Shown here: piece after piece, positions 1 through 6,066 of the stretch
How positions within the stretch are numbered: the first letter of the stretch is position 1
Layout of the letters: each line of letters begins with the position of its first letter
DNA from: Actinomycetota bacterium
GTDB taxonomy: Bacteria > Actinomycetota > Humimicrobiia > Humimicrobiales > Humimicrobiaceae
DNA length: 9,800 nucleotides
Assembly (NCBI GenBank): GCA_023488645.1
Contig: JAMDDL010000025.1
Coordinates: forward strand, 2,838 to 12,637
Direction: 5' to 3'
Translations under genes and position numbers: made by a program
The notes under the pieces: model-generated
Seen by the model: only the letters and a program-made list of their open reading frames with translations
The model's database searches: none
Told to the model about the DNA's origin: nothing

Positions 1-4
1 ACTT

Positions 5-496
5 TTATTTAATTCTGATGGTCATAATTGTCTGATTGTATTCAACAGGCTCCTCATTTAATACCAATATTTTTTCAATAGTACCTTCATAATCCGAATT
101 AATTTTATTCATAAGTTTCATTGCTTCAATTATGCATAAGGTATCACCTTTTTTTACACTTTTGCCTGCTGTTATAAATGGAGGCTCGCCAGGACCTGGA
201 GAAGTATAAAAAGTGCCAACTATTGGAGATTTTATATCAATAATTTTTTCTTTTTCTGAAATATATGCATCTGCATGCAGGCTGTCTTTTATTTTTCCAT
301 CATGTACAGATTTTTCAAATGACTTAATGTCTGCTTCCTTTTGAGGTAAAATAGTTTCAGTTTTTATAATACCGGTTTTACTGAGAGTAATCTTAAGACT
401 GCCTGATTCAATCCTTATTTCTTCAAGATTGCTGTTTTCCATCAGTTCAATAATTTCCTTTATTTTTTTTATATCAAGATCACCAAAGCTGTTCAT
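5..496 (-). CDS. accB: Possible internal-start product: free AccB (163 aa)
   Basis: Met493 of the fusion lies exactly where AccB homology begins (MNSFGDLDIKKIKEI). On the minus strand AAAGGA (plus-strand 504-509) precedes this ATG with a 7-nt spacer, a better ribosome binding site than the one seen at the full-length start. Initiation here would give 163 residues, the usual length of a stand-alone AccB, with the complete N-terminal region, thumb and biotinyl Lys. AccB carries carboxybiotin between biotin carboxylase (AccC) and the AccA/AccD carboxyltransferase. Whether the site is used is inference; an AT-rich, Lys-rich linker can produce AAAGGA by chance. Confidence 0.4.
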   Translation of the reverse strand: MNSFGDLDIKKIKEIIELMENSNLEEIRIESGSLKITLSKTGIIKTETILPQKEADIKSFEKSVHDGKIKDSLHADAYISEKEKIIDIKSPIVGTFYTSPGPGEPPFITAGKSVKKGDTLCIIEAMKLMNKINSDYEGTIEKILVLNEEPVEYNQTIMTIRIK

Positions 497-1972
497 ATCA
501 GCATCCTTTGAGGCCTGTATTTTTTCCTTTCCTTTAAATAATACATTTTCTTTTGAGGTGCCAAAGATTTTTTGTGTATCTTCAGCAGTTAAAACCTGTG
601 TTTCCTGCTTTTTTAATCCTCCCATGGGGCTTGATTTGATTTTCTTTTTCTGATCCAGGAATTTCAGGGTTCTGTCCGGGAAAAAGCAGTAACTTAAAAT
701 ATCTTCCTCATTTTGAGAATATTTTCTTAAATCATTTTTGCAGTTTTCATATAAATTTTCATTTTTTAAATCTGAAATACTTTCAATATCTTCATGATTT
801 TTGAAAATATTTAAAATATCACTGTCGATTTCCTCCGGCAGTTTGCCAAAATTTCCTTTCAGAAGTGATTGCATTTCATCGCTTATGATTTCCCATCTTT
901 TGTCACTGATAAGTGTATTAAGAATTGCCTGACCGCCTATAATCTGACCTATTGGAGTAGATAACAGGGGACTGCCAACTTCTTTTTTTATTTTTAATAT
1001 CTCCTCAAAAACCAGATCAAATTTGTCAAGCGCGCCTATTTCACTTAGCTGATTTTCAAGCATTAAAATCAGCCAGCCCGGCAGAAGGTTTTTGTTTACA
1101 TGATTGAAAATAATACTTGAGATGGAAATGTTTTTATTCATATAAGGATAAATATCTTTTTTAATGACTCCGTATAATTCATTAACTTTATCCTCATTAA
1201 GAGAATGATGGGTTTGTCCTTCTTTTAAACTTAAAATTAAGGGAAATATTGAAGGCATGCTGCTTTCATGATATGTTGAAGGTAAAAAGCTTAAGTCTAT
1301 TCCGGTGCAGCCATTGGAAACAGCTTCAAAATAATTTAACACCTGTAATCCTTTAAGGTTTTGAGTACTTAAATAGATATCAAAATCATCAAATTCCTTT
1401 AAATTTTCAAAAAGCTCTTTTGATTTTTGAGGAATCAGCATTGATTCTGCATCTTTAATGCATACGCTTTGACAGCCTGCATTTTTTAACTGTGAAATAA
1501 AATTTATATAATACCGGGTGTCTTTTTTTGAATCATAGATAACAGTTCCCTGGCATTGTAAACCATTCTTAAGAATTATTTCAATTGCTGGTTTGAGATT
1601 TTCCAGATCATTTAATGCGTCATAAACTCTGAATATTGAAATTCCGTTTTTGGAAGAAAGCCTTATAAATCTTTTTATTATATCTTCAGGATAATAATCA
1701 AAATTTACCAGATTTTTTGCCCCAATCAATCCCTGTAATCCGGTTTTGGATACTTTAGATTTTATGTATGAAAGTATTTCCCATGGAGATTTATTGAAAC
1801 TGCTTGAGAGCATTCTTTCAAAACTTGCCCCTCCCCAGACTTCAAGACTTTCAAAATTAATCTCATCAATTAATTTAAGTATTTCATCAAAATTCCTGAT
1901 ATTTATATTTTCAGGGTTCAGATTCTGGAAAATGTCCCTGATTGTAGTATCTGTAACTTTAAATATTTTCAT
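5..1972 (-). CDS. Fusion of a degenerate OadA/PycB-type carboxyltransferase with an AccB-type biotin carboxyl carrier protein
   Basis: The 655-residue protein has two parts. Residues about 1-445 match the carboxyltransferase (HMGL-like barrel plus PYC/OADA C-terminal domain) of oxaloacetate decarboxylase alpha and pyruvate carboxylase B: TDTTIRDIFQ at 7-16, SLEVWGGASFE at 42-52, FRVYDALND at 114-122, IKDAES at 172-177, TPIGQIIGGQA at 339-349. Residues about 493-655 are a whole AccB: the N-terminal helix region (LDIKKIKEIIEL, 499-510), a charged linker, and a biotinyl domain with the AccB-specific thumb (SPGPGEPPF, 591-599) and EAMKL with biotinyl Lys619. Metal ligands Asp13 and Lys173 remain, but the HLHxH strand reads YLSTQ (200-204) and the MLLRG Arg is Gly84, so carboxyltransferase activity is doubtful. 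With accA and accD nearby, the likely job is BCCP of acetyl-CoA carboxylase. No Shine-Dalgarno is obvious before the ATG. accC may follow beyond the left edge (inference). Domain identity is secure; the role of the first half is not. Confidence 0.9.
   Translation of the reverse strand: MKIFKVTDTTIRDIFQNLNPENINIRNFDEILKLIDEINFESLEVWGGASFERMLSSSFNKSPWEILSYIKSKVSKTGLQGLIGAKNLVNFDYYPEDIIKRFIRLSSKNGISIFRVYDALNDLENLKPAIEIILKNGLQCQGTVIYDSKKDTRYYINFISQLKNAGCQSVCIKDAESMLIPQKSKELFENLKEFDDFDIYLSTQNLKGLQVLNYFEAVSNGCTGIDLSFLPSTYHESSMPSIFPLILSLKEGQTHHSLNEDKVNELYGVIKKDIYPYMNKNISISSIIFNHVNKNLLPGWLILMLENQLSEIGALDKFDLVFEEILKIKKEVGSPLLSTPIGQIIGGQAILNTLISDKRWEIISDEMQSLLKGNFGKLPEEIDSDILNIFKNHEDIESISDLKNENLYENCKNDLRKYSQNEEDILSYCFFPDRTLKFLDQKKKIKSSPMGGLKKQETQVLTAEDTQKIFGTSKENVLFKGKEKIQASKDADMNSFGDLDIKKIKEIIELMENSNLEEIRIESGSLKITLSKTGIIKTETILPQKEADIKSFEKSVHDGKIKDSLHADAYISEKEKIIDIKSPIVGTFYTSPGPGEPPFITAGKSVKKGDTLCIIEAMKLMNKINSDYEGTIEKILVLNEEPVEYNQTIMTIRIK
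494..509 (-). promoter_or_regulatory. Candidate internal ribosome binding site and start codon at the CT/AccB junction
   Basis: Read on the minus strand, the site is AAAGGA, seven bases (tgctgat), then ATG. It falls inside the coding sequence of the carboxyltransferase-AccB fusion, at the boundary of the two domains. It would allow one mRNA to make both the fusion and a free carrier protein. Confidence 0.4.
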
Positions 1973-2061
1973 TATTTTTAATTTCGATAGTTTTTAAAAT
2001 TTGATTATGTTTTATGGAAATTAAAGAAATTATATTTTCTTATTTTAAAAAATTTAAGTGT

Positions 2062-2703
2062 TTAATTATTATTCCTGAAGCTGATTTTATAATTTAATTG
2101 CCATAATGCTGCAGAATTAACAATTATAAATATTTTTATGAAGTCAACAAGAATGAATGGTTTTACAGCCAGATCGAATGTTTTCAGGACAAGGGAACCT
2201 GTAAGGGTATTTCCTGAAATAACTGATAAATATCCGAAAAGATGAATAAATCCAAGAAAATATATTAATGATAATCCTGCAAGGCAGGCTATAAAGCTTA
2301 GATAAATTTTATCTTTCATTCTTTCCCTGTAATTCTCAAATATAAAACCGCAAATATAAGCTGCAAGCACAAATCCTATCAGATACCCTCCTGTTGGTCC
2401 TGAAAATACTGCAATTCCGCTTTTAAAACCTGCAAAAACAGGAAAGCCTGCTATTCCAAGCAATAAATATTCAATCTGGCTTATCAATGCAAATCTGCTG
2501 CCCAGTAAAATTCCGGAAAACAGCACAGTTAAAGTTTGCAATGTTATGGGAACGGGGGTAACGGGAATATAAATAAAAATGTTTGCTGAAATTGCCATGG
2601 TAAATGCAAATGCAAAGGTAAAAATCAGCTTAATGAGAATATTGTTTTTATTTATAATGTTTTCATGTGATTTTACTGCCAGACCATCATTTATATTTTT
2701 CAT
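2062..2703 (-). CDS. bioY: Biotin transporter BioY (ECF substrate-binding S component)
   Basis: This 213-residue, very hydrophobic membrane protein has the BioY signature blocks. They are VPITLQTLTVLFSGILLGSR at 51-70, the loop and helix around YLLLGIAGFPVFAG (79-92), GPTGGYLIGF (102-111), and near the C-terminus KPFILVDFIK (181-190), corresponding to the family PFLPGDLIKA motif. BioY binds biotin in the cytoplasmic membrane and works with an EcfT/EcfA energising module, or in some species alone. No ecfA or ecfT is in the window, so a shared module elsewhere is likely. The start is supported by AGGA (plus-strand 2711-2714) seven bases before the ATG. It sits between birA and the biotin carrier gene on the same strand, which supports biotin as substrate. 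Confidence 0.93.
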   Translation of the reverse strand: MKNINDGLAVKSHENIINKNNILIKLIFTFAFAFTMAISANIFIYIPVTPVPITLQTLTVLFSGILLGSRFALISQIEYLLLGIAGFPVFAGFKSGIAVFSGPTGGYLIGFVLAAYICGFIFENYRERMKDKIYLSFIACLAGLSLIYFLGFIHLFGYLSVISGNTLTGSLVLKTFDLAVKPFILVDFIKIFIIVNSAALWQLNYKISFRNNN

Positions 2704-2794
2704 GAATGTTTCCTGTAATTTTATTTTTTAATAATTATTATTTGTTTTAGATTTTAATAATAACATGAAAGCAAAAAAATATTTGAAACTGAAT

Positions 2795-2823
2795 TTGACA
2801 TCAAAGGAAAAGACGCTGATAAT
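2795..2823 (+). promoter_or_regulatory. Sigma70-like promoter consensus antisense to the birA 3' end
   Basis: TTGACA (2795-2800), a 17-base spacer and GATAAT (2818-2823) match 11 of 12 positions of the vegetative promoter consensus. The site lies in the 175-bp gap between bioY and birA and points rightwards into the 3' end of birA. A transcript from about 2830 would be antisense to birA. No credible plus-strand ORF follows, only an 11-codon one from about 2847. AT-rich DNA gives such matches by chance, so activity is unproven. Confidence 0.35.
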
Positions 2824-2878
2824 TTTTTTTAGTTTCACTCACAAAAATGATCCTGCAGATTAAGCTTAACGAGCCAAA

Positions 2879-3595
2879 TTAAACCGAAACCATGTTTCCA
2901 ATTTTTAAAAAAATATTTTTTAAATCATTGTTTAAATATTCTTCATAATTAATTTCAAAATTTTCTGCAATTTCTGCAAGCAGCTCTTCCCTTTCAATAT
3001 CCTTTTTAAGGATTTCTCTGATTGAAATTGCATTACCTGTAAGTTCCTCTCCCTTGTCTCCCGCATTATCAAAGGAAATGTTTGCATTAAGACCTGTCCC
3101 AATATTTAAAAATGAAATCTCTTTAAAAGAATTTAATTCACACAATATTCCGCATATTTTTTTATCTTCATAATAAATATCATTTGGCCATTTAACCTTT
3201 GCTGTGATGCCAAACCTGTTTTTTAATGCTTCAAATATTGAAACAGCCATTATTAAATTCATTTTTTTGATATCATGCATCTCAATTTTTAATACCAGAA
3301 TTAATGTAAACCATAAACCGCCTGATGGAGAAAACCATTTTTTATAATTTCTTCCCCTGCCGCCTGCCTGTATTTCAGATATCACTATGCAGCCATTTAC
3401 ATTATTAAAAAAATTCAGCGGCTTTTTTAATTTTAAAGCCTTGTTTTCAAGTCTGGCAGCATAATCATTTGTGGAATTTAAAGTTTTAAAGTAAATTAAT
3501 CTCTTTCCTGCATACCTTGTTTTACATATGGAAAGAAATTTTTTTTTATCAAAATATTTCATAATATAAGGTTCTTTATTAAAAAATATTTCCAT
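2879..3595 (-). CDS. birA: Biotin--[acetyl-CoA-carboxylase] ligase (class I, no HTH), lacking the usual C-terminal domain
   Basis: The protein makes biotinyl-5'-AMP and transfers biotin to the carrier Lys, here presumably Lys619 of the fusion encoded downstream. Visible motifs are STND (41-44), the biotin/ATP loop GGRGRNYKKW (78-87), KWPNDIYYEDKKICGILCE (135-153) with the catalytic-site Lys, and NIGTGLNANIS (164-174). There is no N-terminal helix-turn-helix, so it should not be a BirA-type repressor. The 238-residue chain stops at KIGNMVSV, which aligns with the first strand of the BPL_C SH3-like domain; the remaining 45 or so residues are absent. Neither possible start (Met1, or Met12 at 3562) has a strong Shine-Dalgarno. 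The catalytic core looks intact. Confidence 0.92.
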   Translation of the reverse strand: MEIFFNKEPYIMKYFDKKKFLSICKTRYAGKRLIYFKTLNSTNDYAARLENKALKLKKPLNFFNNVNGCIVISEIQAGGRGRNYKKWFSPSGGLWFTLILVLKIEMHDIKKMNLIMAVSIFEALKNRFGITAKVKWPNDIYYEDKKICGILCELNSFKEISFLNIGTGLNANISFDNAGDKGEELTGNAISIREILKKDIEREELLAEIAENFEINYEEYLNNDLKNIFLKIGNMVSV

Positions 3596-3646
3596 ATTTA
3601 TTATATTAACATGTTACTTATTTATTTCAGACTTATTTTTCATGAT

Positions 3647-3676
3647 TTGCATAAATGATAATCAACATAATATAAA
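3647..3676 (+). promoter_or_regulatory. Weak candidate promoter for the fab/acc run in the birA-fabZ divergent region
   Basis: The 171-bp region between the divergent birA and fabZ starts must hold promoters for both directions. On the plus strand the best pair I see is TTGCAT (3647-3652), 18 bases, then TATAAA (3671-3676). The -35 match is poor. I see no match to the FapR operator or another known fatty acid regulator site. Confidence 0.2.
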
Positions 3677-3766
3677 TGCTTATTGAAACTATAAAAATAA
3701 GCCATCGTCAAGAAAATACAAAGCAATTGTTAAAAAATATTAAAAATATTTGAAAGAGAAAAAATT

Positions 3767-4195
3767 GTGCAAAAACTAAATAAAAAGGAAATTGAACAGA
3801 TTTTGCCTCATAGAGATCCTTTTCTCTTTGTGGATGAGATTACTGAGCTAATTCCCGGAGAGTATGCAAAAGGAATTAAGTATGTAAAAGAAGATGAATA
3901 TTATTTTAAGGGTCATTTTCCAGGCAATCCCATAATGCCTGGTGTAATAATAATAGAAACAATAGCTCAAGTTGGTGCGGTGATGATGCTTACCCTTGAG
4001 AAGTTTAAAGGTAAAATAGTACTTTTTGCAGGAGTAGATAAGGTTCGATTTAAAAAGATTGTAAAACCGGGAGATGCCCTTAATATTGAAGTGAGAATTG
4101 CAAATCTTAAACTTAATATAGGAAAAGGTATTGGGATAGCAAAAGTTAAAGACGAACTCGCCTGCAGTGCAGAGCTTATGTTTTCAGTTGTATAA
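3767..4195 (+). CDS. fabZ: 3-hydroxyacyl-ACP dehydratase FabZ
   Basis: FabZ is the cytoplasmic hotdog-fold enzyme that dehydrates 3-hydroxyacyl-ACP to trans-2-enoyl-ACP in type II fatty acid synthesis. The 142-residue length is typical. LPHRDPFLFVD (13-23) is the N-terminal signature. GHFPGNPIMPGVIIIE (49-64) carries the catalytic His50 and Glu64, and LFAGVDKVRFKKIVKPGD matches the conserved central strands. The start is GTG at 3767, preceded by a purine-rich stretch (gaaagagaaa) that can act as a weak ribosome binding site. No in-frame ATG lies before the LPHR signature. It is the first gene of the plus-strand run, 106 bp before fabD. Confidence 0.96.
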   Translation: MQKLNKKEIEQILPHRDPFLFVDEITELIPGEYAKGIKYVKEDEYYFKGHFPGNPIMPGVIIIETIAQVGAVMMLTLEKFKGKIVLFAGVDKVRFKKIVKPGDALNIEVRIANLKLNIGKGIGIAKVKDELACSAELMFSVV

Positions 4196-4301
4196 GGCAT
4201 TAGTCTCAAAACTTTTTATCCGGATTTCTTTTGAAAAAGTTAAGAATATTCTTATAAATATTTTTTAAAACCAAAGATAAAACACATCAAAAAGATAAAA
4301 G

Positions 4302-5273
4302 ATGATTAACAAGAATAAAATAGTTTTGATTTTTCCAGGTCAGGGTTCTCAATACACAGGTATGGGGCTTGATTATCTGGATTTATCACATAAATTCAAA
4401 GATTATTTCAAACTGGCTTCCGATATCCTGAAGGAAGATTTAACTGATATAGTTTTTGATAAGAATGGTGCTGGTTTTAAACTTGAAAATACACTGTACA
4501 GCCAGATTTCAATTTTTACTTTAAGTGCTGTTATTAGTGATTATTTGCTTGATCATTATTTAAAAAAAGATGATATTTTTGCTGTTACAGGACACAGTCT
4601 GGGTGATTACAGCGCCTTGTATACAGGTGGCTATTTCAGCTTTAAACAAAGTCTTGATCTTGTTAAATACAGAGGAAATCTCATGGCTGAAGCTAACGAA
4701 AAAATGGATGGCATGATGGCTGCTATCCTTGGCACAGATTACAACAGTCTTAATGATCTTTTAATAAAATTTAAGGGAAGATATAAAAAAGAAGTATATA
4801 TTGCAAATTACAATGACTACAGCCAGATCGTGATAAGCGGTATCAGGGAAAATATGGAAAAGGCAATTGAATTTTTAAAGGAGAACGGGATAAAGAAGGT
4901 AATTCCTCTTAAAGTAAGAATTGCATCGCATACTCCCTTAATGATGAAAGTTTCCCGGATGCTTGGAGATTATGTTAAAAGCATTATGCTGCAGGAACCT
5001 TTCATTAATTTTTATTCTTCTACCTCTCAAGGTTACTGCAAAAAGGAAGAAATATGGTCGGTACTTAAAGATCAACTTACAAGTCAGATCAACTGGGTAA
5101 AGACGATTGAATATTTTTTAAATGAGGATGTAAATGTTTTTGTAGAAACAGGCCCGTCAAAAGTATTGTCAGGTCTGGTAAAAAGAATTGCAGATAAAAA
5201 TCAGAAAGATATATTGATTTTTAATACAGACAGATTATCTGATTTAAATAATCTTAAAAATTTTTTAAGTTAA
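4302..5273 (+). CDS. fabD: Malonyl-CoA:ACP transacylase FabD
   Basis: FabD moves the malonyl group from CoA to acyl carrier protein, supplying the extender for FabF. The 323 residues are close to family length. Diagnostic motifs are FPGQGSQYTGMG (11-22, oxyanion-hole Gln), the nucleophile elbow GHSLGDYSAL with Ser99, YRGNLM (123-128, the carboxylate-binding Arg), catalytic His210 in ASHTPLM, and VFVETGPSKVLSGL near the C-terminus. The elbow has Asp where most homologues have Glu, a conservative change. The ATG at 4302 follows a purine-rich stretch (aaaagataaaag) and has no better alternative. The gene is 46 bp before the fabG ATG and is probably cotranscribed with it. Confidence 0.96.
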   Translation: MINKNKIVLIFPGQGSQYTGMGLDYLDLSHKFKDYFKLASDILKEDLTDIVFDKNGAGFKLENTLYSQISIFTLSAVISDYLLDHYLKKDDIFAVTGHSLGDYSALYTGGYFSFKQSLDLVKYRGNLMAEANEKMDGMMAAILGTDYNSLNDLLIKFKGRYKKEVYIANYNDYSQIVISGIRENMEKAIEFLKENGIKKVIPLKVRIASHTPLMMKVSRMLGDYVKSIMLQEPFINFYSSTSQGYCKKEEIWSVLKDQLTSQINWVKTIEYFLNEDVNVFVETGPSKVLSGLVKRIADKNQKDILIFNTDRLSDLNNLKNFLS

Positions 5274-5319
5274 TTTTTTATAAAAAAATATACAGGTTTA
5301 TTTTAATAAGGTGAATTAT

Positions 5320-6066
5320 ATGAAACTGAAGGGAAAAATTTGTATTGTTACAGGTGGAGCAAGGGGAATAGGCAGAGAAATCTGCAGATATTTTTTAATG
5401 GAAGGTGCGGTAGTATGTTTTTTTGATTTAAATGAAGCAGAAGCTTTAAAAACTGTAAATGAATTTCGCAATGATTTTGGAGACGGCCGCATATATTTCT
5501 TTAAAGCAGACGTAACTGATGAAAAATCAGTGGAGGAAAGCATTGAAAAAATAATACAAAAATTTGGAGAAATACATGTTCTTGTCAATAATGCAGGGAT
5601 TACCTCCGACAATCTTATTTTAAGAATGAGTCTTGATGAGTGGAAAAAGGTTATTGATATTAACCTTACAGGTACCTTTATCTGTTCAAAATATGTTTCA
5701 AAATATATGATAAAGCAAAAAACAGGAAGAATTATCAACATGTCTTCAATTATTGGCATTAGAGGAAATGCAGGGCAATGCAATTATTCTGCTTCAAAAG
5801 CAGGAGTTATCGGCTTTACAAAGTCACTGGCAAAAGAGCTTGCGAGCAGGAATATTAATGTGAATGCTATTGCTCCGGGTTATATTGAAACGGAGATGAC
5901 AAAAAAAATTGATGAAAAGTTCAGGGAAAAAATCATTTCAATGATTCCGAACGGGAAACTTGGCACAGTGGAAGATGTAGCAAAAACAGCTCTTTTTCTG
6001 GCTGCGGAAGATTCACAATATATAACAGGAACAGTAATTAATCTGGATGGAGGAATGGGAATATAA
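5320..6066 (+). CDS. fabG: 3-oxoacyl-ACP reductase FabG
   Basis: This is a classical short-chain dehydrogenase that reduces 3-oxoacyl-ACP to the 3-hydroxy form. Counting from the ATG at 5320 (248 aa), the nucleotide loop is TGGARGIG (11-18), NNAG is at 90-93, Asn115 is in DINLTG, and Ser143, Tyr156 and Lys160 (YSASK) form the active site. GYIETEMT (187-194) and GTVINLDGG are also typical. I prefer the ATG at 5320 to the in-frame GTG at 5311, because that GTG is part of the Shine-Dalgarno AAGGTGA (5308-5314). Asp36 at the end of strand 2 (CFFDLNEA) predicts NADH rather than the usual NADPH. The stop overlaps the fabF ATG by one base, implying translational coupling. Confidence 0.96.
   Translation: MKLKGKICIVTGGARGIGREICRYFLMEGAVVCFFDLNEAEALKTVNEFRNDFGDGRIYFFKADVTDEKSVEESIEKIIQKFGEIHVLVNNAGITSDNLILRMSLDEWKKVIDINLTGTFICSKYVSKYMIKQKTGRIINMSSIIGIRGNAGQCNYSASKAGVIGFTKSLAKELASRNINVNAIAPGYIETEMTKKIDEKFREKIISMIPNGKLGTVEDVAKTALFLAAEDSQYITGTVINLDGGMGI

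Noticed and set aside
2846..2881. Eleven-codon ORF just after the antisense promoter consensus
   Set aside because: It is too short to support, lacks a convincing ribosome binding site and has no recognisable sequence.
3643..3664. TGATT...AATCA inverted repeat in the birA-fabZ region as a FabT/FapR-like operator
   Set aside because: Only five bases pair on each side and the sequence does not match the known FapR or FabT sites.
4209..4241. AACTTTTT...AAAAAGTT inverted repeat after fabZ as a terminator
   Set aside because: The stem is nearly all A-T with a long loop and no following T-run. fabZ and fabD look cotranscribed.
4241..4254. 14-bp perfect palindrome TAAGAATATTCTTA in the fabZ-fabD gap
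   Set aside because: A palindrome of this size is expected about once in an AT-rich window this long, and it appears once. No second copy was seen near other promoters here.
5311..5319. In-frame GTG upstream of fabG as its start codon
   Set aside because: The GTG is part of the Shine-Dalgarno AAGGTGA. The ATG at 5320 has ideal spacing and gives the standard FabG N-terminus.
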